Shown: positions 26,989 to 35,225 of the stretch, piece after piece
Numbering within the stretch: position 1 is the first letter of the stretch
Layout of the letters: each line of letters opens with the position of its first letter
Assembly: GCF_000513995.1 (NCBI RefSeq)
Contig: NZ_AZVB01000003.1
Coordinates: forward strand, 203,070 to 267,069
Length of the DNA stretch: 64,000 nucleotides
Source: Pseudoxanthomonas sp. J35
GTDB taxonomy: Bacteria; Pseudomonadota; Gammaproteobacteria; Xanthomonadales; Xanthomonadaceae
Reading direction: 5' to 3'
Position numbers and translations under genes: made by a program
Notes under the pieces: generated by a model
What the model was told of the DNA's origin: nothing
Database searches by the model: none
The model's input: the letters and a program-made list of their open reading frames with translations, nothing else

Positions 26989-27231
26989 TCAGGCCGGCTG
27001 GATGAAGTAGGGCTCGACCGTGCCCTTGATCTTGAGCGTCATCGGGTTGCCGCGGCGGTCGCGCGAGCGGCCGACCTGGACCCGGATCCAGCCTTCGCTG
27101 ACCGAATACTCCTCGACGTTGTCGCGTTCCTCGCCATTGAAGCGGATGCCCACGCCGCGCTCGATGATGGCGGCGTCGTAATAGGGGCTGCGCGGGTCCA
27201 GGGCCAGTCGGTCGGGGGGCGTATCGCTCAT
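26989..27231 (-). CDS. DUF3297 family protein
   Basis: An 80-aa protein, the usual size of DUF3297. Typical features: DRLALDPRSPYYD start, GVGIRFNGEERDNVEEY, GWIRVQVG and the end TLKIKGTVEPYF. Small, beta-rich, cytosolic, function unknown across proteobacteria. It converges on the preceding hypothetical gene with a 49-bp gap. Confidence 0.85.
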   Translation of the reverse strand: MSDTPPDRLALDPRSPYYDAAIIERGVGIRFNGEERDNVEEYSVSEGWIRVQVGRSRDRRGNPMTLKIKGTVEPYFIQPA

Positions 27232-27487
27232 CGGAATGCGTAGGGTCTGCGGCCGGCGGCGCCGGCGGAATGCAAAGGATAGCAATGCACGTGCGTTCCG
27301 CATGGCCTGTCCGCGCCGCGACGGGCGTTGAGCTGGTCGAGGACGCCACCGGGGAAGGGGCGGCGGCTCTTCGCTGGCGCTTCACGGCCACCGCTGCAGC
27401 ATCGCGCCGGCGGAAAGGGACCCCCGTGGCAGACGCCGTGTGGCACGCGGGGAAGCGTCGGGAATGGAACAGCACGAGGTGTCCATC

Positions 27488-27697
27488 ATGAAGAACATGG
27501 CCGGTCTTGCCTCCACGGTTGCGGGCTTCGGTCCGCTTGCCTTCCTGTCCATCCAGCACACGCCACCCGGGACGGTCCCGGAAGCCTTCACCAACGAGGA
27601 GCGCGCGCGGGCCTTCCGCAATGCGCTGCCGGTGGTGACGGCGAATACCTATCACTGGCAGTTCCGGGACCTTGCGCCGGGCCTGGTCGAGGGTTGA
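27488..27697 (+). CDS. Hypothetical small protein (69 aa)
   Basis: The ATG at 27488 has GAGG upstream; an in-frame ATG at 27464 is also possible. The N-terminus is hydrophobic (NMAGLASTVAGFGPLAFLSI), possibly a signal or anchor, followed by a mixed region (EAFTNEERARAFRNALPVV). No family recognised, and it could be spurious, but codon use and a ribosome site favour a real gene. Confidence 0.4.
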   Translation: MKNMAGLASTVAGFGPLAFLSIQHTPPGTVPEAFTNEERARAFRNALPVVTANTYHWQFRDLAPGLVEG

Positions 27698-27763
27698 GCG
27701 TGGCGGACGGCGAAGCCCTGGGCGGGCACGCATCACCCCTGGGGCGATGACGTGCGCGGGATA

Positions 27764-27786
27764 GCCCGCGTCCGCAGGACGCGGGC
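27764..27786. terminator. Strong GC hairpin, possible terminator
   Basis: GCCCGCGTCC / GGACGCGGGC, 10 bp perfect, loop GCA. No T-run follows, so rho-independent function is uncertain. It lies in the 230-bp gap between the 69-aa ORF and yaeQ, where I see no other gene. Confidence 0.35.
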
Positions 27787-27929
27787 GTTCGCCGGCATGC
27801 GCGCCAGGGGCGCGCGAACATGCCGTCCCACCCGGTGGGAGAGGGGATGAAGGGCGGGTGCGCGTATCATGCGCAGCTTCCCGCGCCGCGCCGCCGTCCA
27901 GGCCGCGGCCACCGTCCCCAGGAATCCCC

Positions 27930-28484
27930 ATGGCGTTGAAGGCCACCGTGGTCCGTGCCGAGCTGCAGGTCAGCGACATGGACCGCCATTACTACGCGAG
28001 CCATCCGCTCACCCTTGCCCGGCATCCGTCCGAGACCGAGGAGCGGCTGATGGTGCGGCTGCTGGCCTTCGCCATGCATGCCGACGAGCGCCTGGAGTTC
28101 GGCCGCGGCCTCAGCACCGACGAGGACCCGGACCTGTGGCAGCGCGACTACACCGGCGACATCGAGCGCTGGATCGAGGTCGGCCAGCCGGACGAGGCGC
28201 GGCTGCGCAAGGCCTGCGCCCGTGCCCGCGAGGTGGTGGTGCTCAACTACGGCGGCCGCGCCGCCGAGCTGTGGTGGGAGAAGGTCGGCCCGGCGCTGGC
28301 CCGCCACGACAACCTCGTCGTATGGGACCTGCCGGCCGCGCAGGTGCAGGCGCTCGCCACGCTGTACGGCCGCGGCCTGCGCCTGACCGTGATGATCCAG
28401 GACGGCGAGGTGCGCCTGCTGGGAGCCGACGGCAGCGAGGTGGCGATCCAGCCGGTCGCGCGCATGGGCGCACAGGCGGCCTGA
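27930..28484 (+). CDS. yaeQ: YaeQ family protein
   Basis: A 184-aa protein matching YaeQ over its length: MALKATVVRAELQVSDMDRH, the ARHPSETEERLMVRLLAFA segment, GLSTDEDPDLWQRDYTG, and IEVGQPDEARLRKACARA with GGRAAELWWEK. YaeQ proteins have a PD-(D/E)XK-like fold; once proposed as RfaH suppressors, their role is still unclear. ATG 27930 preceded by AGGAA. A -10-like TATCAT lies at 27866. Followed 9 bp later by the flavoprotein gene, so probably an operon. Confidence 0.9.
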   Translation: MALKATVVRAELQVSDMDRHYYASHPLTLARHPSETEERLMVRLLAFAMHADERLEFGRGLSTDEDPDLWQRDYTGDIERWIEVGQPDEARLRKACARAREVVVLNYGGRAAELWWEKVGPALARHDNLVVWDLPAAQVQALATLYGRGLRLTVMIQDGEVRLLGADGSEVAIQPVARMGAQAA

Positions 28485-28493
28485 GGCAACGCG

Positions 28494-29684
28494 GTGTCGC
28501 AGCGTTACGACGCCATCGTCATCGGCGCCGGCGCCGCCGGGCTGATGTGCGCATTCACCGCCGGCGCGCGCGGCCTGCGCGTGCTGGTGGTCGAGCATGC
28601 CAACAAGGTCGGCAAGAAGATCCTGATGTCCGGCGGCGGGCGCTGCAATTTCACCAACACCGGCACGACCCCGGCCAACTACCTGTCGGCCAACCCGCAC
28701 TTCTGCAAGTCGGCGCTGGCCCGCTACACGCCCTGGCACTTCATCGACCTGGTCGAGAAGCACCGCATCGCGTACCACGAGAAGGCGCCGGGCCAGCTGT
28801 TCTGCGACGTGTCCTCCAAGCTGATCGTGAAGATGCTGGTGGACGAGTGCGCCGCGGCCGGCGTGGAGATCCGCACCCATTGCACGATCGAGCGCGTCGA
28901 GCACGGCGACGACGGCGGTTTCCGCCTGCGCACCGCGCAGGGCAGCTTCGCCGCGCCGGCGCTGGTGGTGGCCAGCGGCGGGCTGTCGATCCCCAGCCTC
29001 GGCGCCACCGGTTTCGGCTACGAACTGGCCCGCCAGTTCGGCCACGCAGTGCTGCCGACGCGCGCCGGCCTGGTGCCGCTGACCCTGTCCGGCAAGCACC
29101 AGGAGCGCCTGGCCGACCTGTCCGGCGTGGCCCTGGAAGTGGAGGCGCGTTGCAACGGGCGCAGCTTCCGCGAGGCGATGCTGTTCACCCACCGCGGCGT
29201 CAGCGGCCCGGCGATCCTGCAGATTTCCTCCTACTGGCAGCCCGGCGACGAGTTGCGCCTGGACCTGCTGCCCGGCCGCGACGCCCACGACTGGCTGCGC
29301 GCGCAGCAGAAGGCGCGCCCGGACGCCGAACTGAAGACGGTGCTGGCCGAGGCCATGCCGAAGCGCTTCGCCCAGCGCCTGTGCGAGGTGTGGCTGCCGA
29401 ACCGGCCGATGCGGCAGTACGACCCGCCGCAGCTGCGCCAGGCCGCGGCGCTGCTCGCCGACTGGCCGCTGGTGGCCAGCGGCACCGAGGGCTACCGCAC
29501 CGCCGAGGTGACCCTGGGCGGCGTCGATACCGACGGCGTGTCCTCCAGCACCCTGCAGTCGCGCCGGGTGCCGGGCCTGTACTTCGTCGGCGAAGTGCTC
29601 GACGTCACCGGCTGGCTGGGCGGCTTCAACTTCCAGTGGGCGTGGGCTTCGGGCCATGCCGCGGGCAGCGCGCTCGCCGCCTGA
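28494..29684 (+). CDS. HI0933/YhiN family FAD-dependent oxidoreductase
   Basis: A 396-aa flavoprotein of the BaiN/YhiN group. FAD-binding GxGxxG is AIVIGAGAAGLMCAFTAG at residues 7-24; the family block KVGKKILMSGGGRCNFTNT follows at about residues 37-55; a middle beta/alpha insert and the C-terminal LYFVGEVLDVTGWLGGFNFQ complete the fold. The GTG at 28494 is the only start near the N-terminal motif. The substrate is not known for most members. Adjacent to yaeQ. Confidence 0.9.
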   Translation: MSQRYDAIVIGAGAAGLMCAFTAGARGLRVLVVEHANKVGKKILMSGGGRCNFTNTGTTPANYLSANPHFCKSALARYTPWHFIDLVEKHRIAYHEKAPGQLFCDVSSKLIVKMLVDECAAAGVEIRTHCTIERVEHGDDGGFRLRTAQGSFAAPALVVASGGLSIPSLGATGFGYELARQFGHAVLPTRAGLVPLTLSGKHQERLADLSGVALEVEARCNGRSFREAMLFTHRGVSGPAILQISSYWQPGDELRLDLLPGRDAHDWLRAQQKARPDAELKTVLAEAMPKRFAQRLCEVWLPNRPMRQYDPPQLRQAAALLADWPLVASGTEGYRTAEVTLGGVDTDGVSSSTLQSRRVPGLYFVGEVLDVTGWLGGFNFQWAWASGHAAGSALAA

Positions 29685-29908
29685 AAAAATCCGATGCACC
29701 GGAATGGGGCGCGCGCATCGCGCTTCACGCATGCGCGGAAGGCATCAGCTCATGCGCTGAACGCTTCATCGCACCACGCGATTTTTCACTGCACTCCGAC
29801 GCACGCGTTGCAATCCTTCCGCGCTGTGGTGGCTGCCGGCGGGGCGCCACCCGTGTATGGCGGGCACGAGCAATGGACGACGCAAGAGCGTCTGCACGAC
29901 AGGCGGTG

Positions 29909-30196
29909 ATGATCGACATCGACCGGGAACGCGAGCACTGGCGCCAGCGCTACCACGGTCTGCCGCGCGCACGCGCGATGCGCAGCTTCGCCCGGTACTG
30001 GCCGGTGCTGTGCGCGGTGTACGACGTGTACCTCAACCATCCCCGCGCCGGGCGCGGCGAGGCCATGCGCCTGTACCTGGGGCGCGAGGACGTGGCCTCC
30101 AGCCTGCTGACCGAGGACGAGGCGGCGACGGTGTTCGAGCGGGCCTGGCAGCGGATCGAGGGCGTGCCGGCGAGCGGCCCGGCCGGCGTCCCCTAG
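29909..30196 (+). CDS. Hypothetical protein (95 aa)
   Basis: Begins MIDIDREREHWRQRYHGLPR; helical, basic, no membrane segment. Start choice: ATG 29909 with AGGCGG upstream, although ATG 29873 is in frame. The 224 bp before it (29685-29908) are clearly less GC-rich than the surroundings and contain no gene. The short aromatic/basic N-terminus is reminiscent of regulators found widely in Xanthomonadaceae, but I do not name it. Confidence 0.55.
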   Translation: MIDIDREREHWRQRYHGLPRARAMRSFARYWPVLCAVYDVYLNHPRAGRGEAMRLYLGREDVASSLLTEDEAATVFERAWQRIEGVPASGPAGVP

Positions 30197-30406
30197 GCGC
30201 CCGGCGCCGGCCGCCGGCACTCCATCCCGGTCGTCGGGCCCGGCGGGCAGCTGCGCGTATCGTGGCGCAATGCCGGCCGGGCCGGTTCGCGTCCGCTCCC
30301 GATCCGGCGCGTTCCGTCGCCGCATCGGGGCTTCCGTCGCAGGCGGGGTTCCCATGGGGGCGGCGACCGCTATGCTCCGCGGCAACGTAGAACCCCGCGG
30401 TGCCGC

Positions 30407-31690
30407 GTGACCACCAGCCTGTTCCTGATCCTGCGCATCCTGTTCGCCTGGGCCGTCGCCATCCTGCTGGCCGGCTTCGTCTGGGACGGCGTGTTCAATG
30501 GCGTCGGCGGCATCTTCTGGCTGCTGGCGCTGGGCACCATGGTCGTCGCGCTGCTCGGCGCGATCACCCACCTGCGCCGGGTCCGGCTGATCGCCGGGCG
30601 GGTGGACGCCAACACCATCAGCGCCCACCAGCAGCGCCGCATCGAGGTGCCGCTGGACGCCGATGCCGCCTTCGCCATCGTCGCCGCCGCGGTGCGCGAG
30701 CTGCCGCGGGTGGAGGACATCGAGGAGTCGCGCGGCAGCCTGCAGGTGCGGGCGCGGGTGCGGCGCAGCGATCCGTTCGGCGGCATCCAGCCCTCGCGCT
30801 GGAACCTGCTGGCGCGCTTCGCCATCACCCACGACCGGGTCCTGGCCACGGTGCAGCCGGGCGACGGCATCAGCAGCGCGACCCTGCTGTGCGAGCCGGA
30901 CGCGCCGCACTGGGTCGACCTGTTCGCCCTGGACGAAGGCAGCAACTACGAGAACGCCGAGGCCCTGCAGCGCTCGGTCAGTCGCCGCGTGGCCGAGCAG
31001 CGCCGCGACGAGCAGGCCGCCGCCGAGCGCAGCGCCACCGACAACGCGCTGACCGTGGCCCGCCTGAACCTGCTGATGGCCCAGGTCGAGCCGCACTTCC
31101 TCTACAACACCCTGGCCAACGCCCAGGTGCTGGCGCGCACCGACCCGCCGCGCTGCGAGCAGATGATCGGCCACCTGATCCAGTACCTGCGCCGCTCGCT
31201 GCCGCGCGAGCACGACGCCCTGTCGACCCTGGGCGAGGAGCTGGAGCGCACCCGCGCCTACCTGGAGATCCTGCGGATCCGCATGGGCGCGCGCCTGCAA
31301 CTGCACATCGAGGTGGCCGACGAGCTCAAGCAGGTGCAGCTGCCGTCGATGATGCTGCAGACCCTGGTCGAGAACGCGATCAAGCACGGCCTGGAGCCCA
31401 AGCCCGGCGGCGGCAACATCTGGATCCTGGCGCGCCGCTTCGACGACCACGCCACGGTCACCGTCGCCGACGATGGCCAAGGCTTCGGCGGCGCCACCTC
31501 CGGCACCGGCATCGGCCTGAAGAACCTGCGCGAGCGCCTGCGCCTGACCTATGGCGAGCGCGCATCCTTCTCGATCGTTTCCAACTTCCCCAGCGGCGTG
31601 GCCGCGACGCTGTCGCTGCCGGAGACCACTACCGTTCCGCCGCCGCTGCCGGGCGTGGCGGGCGTGGAAGGAGAGGCCCGCCATGGTTGA
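30407..31690 (+). CDS. LytS-type sensor histidine kinase
   Basis: A 427-aa kinase with two N-terminal transmembrane helices (residues 6-24 and 33-52), a linker domain of about 140 aa, and a His_kinase/HATPase_c module of the LytS/YehU class (phospho-His in AQVEPHFLYNTLANAQ; ENAIKHGL; DDGQGFGG; GIGLKNLRERL). GTG 30407 gives the membrane start. It overlaps the LytTR regulator gene by 8 bp. Likely senses the cell envelope or extracellular signals; ligand unknown. Confidence 0.9.
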   Translation: MTTSLFLILRILFAWAVAILLAGFVWDGVFNGVGGIFWLLALGTMVVALLGAITHLRRVRLIAGRVDANTISAHQQRRIEVPLDADAAFAIVAAAVRELPRVEDIEESRGSLQVRARVRRSDPFGGIQPSRWNLLARFAITHDRVLATVQPGDGISSATLLCEPDAPHWVDLFALDEGSNYENAEALQRSVSRRVAEQRRDEQAAAERSATDNALTVARLNLLMAQVEPHFLYNTLANAQVLARTDPPRCEQMIGHLIQYLRRSLPREHDALSTLGEELERTRAYLEILRIRMGARLQLHIEVADELKQVQLPSMMLQTLVENAIKHGLEPKPGGGNIWILARRFDDHATVTVADDGQGFGGATSGTGIGLKNLRERLRLTYGERASFSIVSNFPSGVAATLSLPETTTVPPPLPGVAGVEGEARHG

Positions 31691-32453
31691 TTGCGTGATC
31701 GCCGAAGACGAGGAGCTGCTGCGTACCTCGCTGCTGCTGCAGCTGGGCGAGGTCTGGCCCGGGCTGCGCATCGTCGCCGAGTGCGAGGACGGCGCCTGCG
31801 CCCTGGAAGCCATCGCCGAGCACCAGCCGGACGTGGCCTTCCTCGACATCCGCATGCCCGGCCTGACCGGCATCGAGGTCGCCGCGGCGATGTCCGAGGT
31901 CAGCCCGCGCACCCAGGTGGTGTTCGTCACCGCCTACGACCAGTACGCGATCGACGCCTTCGAGCAGGGCGCGGTCGACTACCTGCTCAAGCCGGTGGCG
32001 CGCGACCGCCTGCAGGCCACCGTGCAGCGCGTGCAGTCGCGGATGGCCGCCGGCCGCCCCGACCAGGCCACCCTGGATACGCTGCTGCGCCACCTGCAGC
32101 AGCGCCCGGCCGAGCCGAGCGCGCCGCCGCCGCTGGCCTGGATCACCGCCAACGCCGGCCGCGAGACGCGCCTGATCATGCTCGACGAGGTGCTCTACTT
32201 CCGCGCCGACAGCAAGTACACGGTGGTGGTCACCGAGGCCGGCGAGGCGCTGCTGCGCACGCCGCTGAAGGAACTGCTGGCCGCGCTGGACCCGCACCAG
32301 TTCCGGCAGATCCACCGTTCCACCATCGTCAACCTGCGCGCCGTGGCCTCGGTGGTCCGCGACGACAGCGGCAAGGGCACGCTGCGCCTGAAGGGCCGCA
32401 GCGAAACCCTGCCGGTGAGCGTGCCGTACATGGCCCTGTTCCGCGGGATGTGA
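31683..32453 (+). CDS. LytTR-family response regulator
   Basis: A 256-aa regulator: receiver domain at residues 1-120 (AEDEELL; phospho-Asp in AFLDIRMPGL; VFVTAYDQYAID; LLKPVARDRL), then a LytTR DNA-binding domain (DEVLYFRADSKYTVV, FRQIHRSTIVNLRAV). Overlaps the LytS-type kinase gene by 8 bp, so the two form one two-component system. Known relatives control exopolysaccharide, natural product or peptide-signal genes; targets here are unknown. Confidence 0.93.
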   Translation: MVDCVIAEDEELLRTSLLLQLGEVWPGLRIVAECEDGACALEAIAEHQPDVAFLDIRMPGLTGIEVAAAMSEVSPRTQVVFVTAYDQYAIDAFEQGAVDYLLKPVARDRLQATVQRVQSRMAAGRPDQATLDTLLRHLQQRPAEPSAPPPLAWITANAGRETRLIMLDEVLYFRADSKYTVVVTEAGEALLRTPLKELLAALDPHQFRQIHRSTIVNLRAVASVVRDDSGKGTLRLKGRSETLPVSVPYMALFRGM

Positions 32454-32604
32454 GCGCAGGAGGAGGCGAATGCCACTGCACTGCGACGGTTCGCCGCCGC
32501 CGTGCATCCACAAGGAGTTGCCGCATGAAGTCCCGGGTTCCCCCGAGTTCCCTGGCCCCGCGCGCGACCGGATGCCGCGTTGCCTGTTCCCCCCGAGGTG
32601 TGCC

Positions 32605-32970
32605 ATGCATTTCCTGACCATCCTCCTCTCCTGCCTGCTCGCGCTGTTCGGCGTCGACGAGCGCCCGACCACGACCAGCATCACCCGCGTGGTCGGGGAC
32701 GGCACCGAACTGCTGTTCAGCAAGACCACCCAGGTGGAAGGCCAGACGGTGTTCGAGTGCTTCTCCAGTGCCAGCGGCGGCTGCCACTACCGCATCTGGG
32801 AAGAAAGCTGCCCTGCTGGCGCGCACGCTGCCAGCGGCGACCAGGCCTGCCAGCGCCACGAACTGGACCGCTTCGAACTGGCCGTCGGCCGCCGCCACCA
32901 GGTGCAGGGCCTGCCGCGCGGCTTCCGTCACTGCGTCACCACCGGCACCGACGCCAGCTGCGCCAGCTGA
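32605..32970 (+). CDS. Secreted cysteine-containing hypothetical protein
   Basis: A 121-aa protein starting with a signal peptide (MHFLTILLSCLLALFGVDE). The mature part has five or six cysteines (FECF, GGCHYR, ESCPAG, QACQRH, RHCVTT, ASCAS), suggesting disulfides in the periplasm. A strong AGGAGG lies before an in-frame ATG at 32470, which would add 45 residues and bury the signal; the ATG at 32605 with GAGG upstream is preferred because of the signal. Not recognised. Confidence 0.6.
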   Translation: MHFLTILLSCLLALFGVDERPTTTSITRVVGDGTELLFSKTTQVEGQTVFECFSSASGGCHYRIWEESCPAGAHAASGDQACQRHELDRFELAVGRRHQVQGLPRGFRHCVTTGTDASCAS

Positions 32971-32982
32971 GGCCGGCGCGGC

Positions 32983-33357
32983 TCAGGCGCCGACGCGCAC
33001 GCGCTCGGCGTCCATGTCGGCGACCGGACGCACTTCCATGCTGCCGTAGCGCGCCCACGGGAACTGCCTGGCCAGTTCCACCGCCTCCTCCATCGAGTCG
33101 GCCTCGACCAGGTTGTAGCCGGCCAGCACTTCCTTGGTCTCGGCGAAGGGACCGTCGAAGACCGTGGTGCGGCCCTCGCGCACGCGCACGGTGCGCGCCT
33201 GCTCCGGGTCCTCGAGCTTGTTGAAGCCCACCAGGGTGCCGCGTTCGGCCAGGGACAGGGCGTGGCGGATGCAGTGGCGCATCTCCGCGTCGTATTCCTC
33301 CGCCGGCACCTTCTCGAGCAGTTCCGGGTCGATGTACACGAGCAGCAGGTACTTCAT
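32983..33357 (-). CDS. YCII-related (DGPF) domain protein
   Basis: A 124-aa YCII-like protein: MKYLLLVYIDPELLEKVPA, then the diagnostic DGPFAETKEVLAGYNLVE (about residues 70-87). These small proteins occur beside sigma factors or as orphans; activity unknown. Eleven consecutive G residues lie 15 bp upstream of its start (33372-33382), just beyond the GAGGAG ribosome site, and could make expression variable. Confidence 0.88.
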   Translation of the reverse strand: MKYLLLVYIDPELLEKVPAEEYDAEMRHCIRHALSLAERGTLVGFNKLEDPEQARTVRVREGRTTVFDGPFAETKEVLAGYNLVEADSMEEAVELARQFPWARYGSMEVRPVADMDAERVRVGA

Positions 33358-33417
33358 GCACGACTCCTCTCGGGGGGGGGGGCGGCATGGTAACCCCGCC
33401 GCGACGGCGGCCGCGGT

Positions 33418-33882
33418 TCAGGCCGGGCCGGCTTCAGCGCCACCGCGGCGCAGCGGGTCGGGCAGGGGCTGGCCGGCGTCGACGAAGGCGAGCGACACCG
33501 AGTTCAGGCAGTGCCGCTCGAAGGTCGGCGGCGGGCCGTCGGGGAACACGTGGCCCAGGTGGCTGCCGCAGCGCGCGCACACGATCTCGGTGCGGACCAT
33601 GCCGTGGCTGGTGTCGCGGATCCGGCCCAGGTGCTCCTCCGCATACGGCTCGAAGAAGCTCGGCCAGCCGGTGCCGGAGTCGAACTTGGCGCTGGAGCGG
33701 AACAGGGGCAGTCCGCACAGCCGGCAGCAGTAGGTGCCTTCGCGCTTGTTGTCGAGGAACACGCCGCAGAACGGCGCCTCGGTGCCGTGCTGGAGCAGCA
33801 CCCGGCGTTCCTCGGCCGAGAGCCCGGCGACCAGGGCTTCGCGCTGCGCCTGGGTGGGCGGGGTGAGGTCGAAACGGCTCAT
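33418..33882 (-). CDS. msrB: Peptide-methionine (R)-S-oxide reductase MsrB
   Basis: A 154-aa cytosolic repair enzyme that reduces methionine-R-sulfoxide in proteins. Zinc-binding CxxC pairs are YCCRLCG and VCARCG; the catalytic Cys is in ERHCLNSVSLAF; the substrate pocket GTGWPSFFEPY and SHLGHVFPDGPPPT match the family. The resolving Cys of some homologues is not obvious, so regeneration may use the direct thioredoxin route. ATG 33882 has GGAG upstream on the minus strand. Confidence 0.94.
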   Translation of the reverse strand: MSRFDLTPPTQAQREALVAGLSAEERRVLLQHGTEAPFCGVFLDNKREGTYCCRLCGLPLFRSSAKFDSGTGWPSFFEPYAEEHLGRIRDTSHGMVRTEIVCARCGSHLGHVFPDGPPPTFERHCLNSVSLAFVDAGQPLPDPLRRGGAEAGPA

Positions 33883-34022
33883 GTCGGGACTCCTCGTGCA
33901 GGGGTGGGGGACGCGCGCTGCGTGGACATGGTGGCACGACGCGCACGGAATCGTGACGGGGCCTGCGCGCGGGGCTAACGCCATCGGCCCTAGGTTCGGG
34001 GTTCGCCCACCAGGAAGGAAGC

Positions 34023-34430
34023 ATGATGCGCAGGATTCCCCGCGATACCTGGGTACTGGTCGCCGACGGCGCGTCGGCGCGCCTGTTCCGCACCCTCGGC
34101 ACGGAGAACGGCGCGGTGCGCCTGCACCAGGAAGAAGCGCTGCAGCTGGACCCGGCCGAAGGCGTGATGCCGGCGGTGCTGCCGGCCGACGTCGGCGCGC
34201 GCGAGGTCGACGAGGCTTCGTTCGCCAGGCAGCTGGCGCTGCGCCTCAACAAGGACGCGCTGGAAGGGCGCTACGCGGGCCTGGTGATCGCCGCCGACCC
34301 GACGACGCTGGGCACGCTGCGGCCGCTGTTGCACGAGGAAGCCCGCGGGCGGGTGCTGGCCGAGGTGCCGAAGAACTACACCAACGCCCCGCGCGAGCAG
34401 ATCGAGCAGGCGCTGGCGCCGGACTTCTGA
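34023..34430 (+). CDS. Host attachment family protein (PF10116-like)
   Basis: A 135-aa protein with the family start TWVLVADGASARLFRTLGTE and C-terminal half containing LVIAADPTTLGTLRPLL and VPKNYTNAPREQIEQAL. The family name comes from a plant attachment phenotype; no enzymatic role is known and the fold resembles release-factor/eRF1 domains. A ribosome site AAGGAAG precedes ATG 34023. Ends at a strong hairpin shared with the convergent DUF3016 gene. Confidence 0.85.
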   Translation: MMRRIPRDTWVLVADGASARLFRTLGTENGAVRLHQEEALQLDPAEGVMPAVLPADVGAREVDEASFARQLALRLNKDALEGRYAGLVIAADPTTLGTLRPLLHEEARGRVLAEVPKNYTNAPREQIEQALAPDF

Positions 34431-34437
34431 GTGCGTC

Positions 34438-34463
34438 GGGCCGGCGGCCTGCGCCGCCGGCCC
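34438..34463. terminator. Hairpin between convergent genes
   Basis: GGGCCGGCGG / CCGCCGGCCC, 10 bp perfect, loop CCTGCG. It sits in the 43-bp gap between the convergent stop codons, so it may stop transcription from both sides. No T-tract on either strand. Confidence 0.5.
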
Positions 34464-34473
34464 GCCCAGGCGG

Positions 34474-35037
34474 TCACTTCGCCGCCAGGCCGCCGTCGGC
34501 CGGGATCTCGCGGCGCAACCAGTCGTCGATCATGCGCTTCTCGTGGCGCAGCGGGTCGTTGCGCAGCTGCGTGCCGTTGTGCAGGTAGTTCATGTCCGAC
34601 AGCTTGCGCTCGCCCTCGGACACGACGTTGCCGTCGGCATCGGTAATGCGCACCTGCAAGGTCATGCGCGGCGGATAGATGTCGCGCAGCACGCGCACGT
34701 GCTGGTAGTTGATGCCCAGCTGCGGCTCGTAGCTGCCGGCGCGCTGGATGTCGGTGATGGTGACGTCCATGCGCTGGCCTTCCGGCAAGCGCCTGGCGGC
34801 ACGTTCCTGCAGGTACTCGGCCAGTTGCTGCACCCAGCTGCCCTGTTCGGCTTCCCAGCGGTTGCGGCTGAAGCGGAGGTCGGAGAACTGGGCAGGATCG
34901 GTCCATTCGACGCTGACCGGGCCATCGGCGGGCAGGGCGCGCGGCGCGGAAGGGTCAGTGACCACGTTGCGCGCCTGCACCGGCGCGACGGCAAGGGCCG
35001 CCAGCAACGGCAGCAACAGGATCGTGCGCTTGATCAT
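34474..35037 (-). CDS. DUF3016 family periplasmic protein
   Basis: A 187-aa protein with signal peptide (MIKRTILLLPLLAALAVAPV, cleavage after VQA) and a DUF3016-like body: VSVEWTDPAQFSDLRFSRNR, VTITDIQRAGSYEP, and a C-terminal RNDPLRHEKRMIDDWLRRE, typical of this gammaproteobacterial family. Probably periplasmic; function unknown. The ATG at 35037 is preceded by GGAG on the minus strand. Confidence 0.85.
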   Translation of the reverse strand: MIKRTILLLPLLAALAVAPVQARNVVTDPSAPRALPADGPVSVEWTDPAQFSDLRFSRNRWEAEQGSWVQQLAEYLQERAARRLPEGQRMDVTITDIQRAGSYEPQLGINYQHVRVLRDIYPPRMTLQVRITDADGNVVSEGERKLSDMNYLHNGTQLRNDPLRHEKRMIDDWLRREIPADGGLAAK

Positions 35038-35225
35038 GACGGGGCTCCTGCGTGGACTGGCCCGATTCTGCGCCTGCCCCCGCCGCGCCCGGAAGTCCCG
35101 CCCCGCGCGTGGTTGCCGGCGCTTCAGCCATGCCATCGCCGCAACGCAGAACGCCTACTTCCGGCACAAGCCGCGGCGTGGGGGCACGGTAGAATCAGCG
35201 GCCGTCTAGACCGCGCGTCCTCCCC

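Noticed and set aside
27228..27446. Minus-strand ORF upstream of the DUF3297 gene
   Set aside because: Overlaps the promoter region and has no coding signal or ribosome site.
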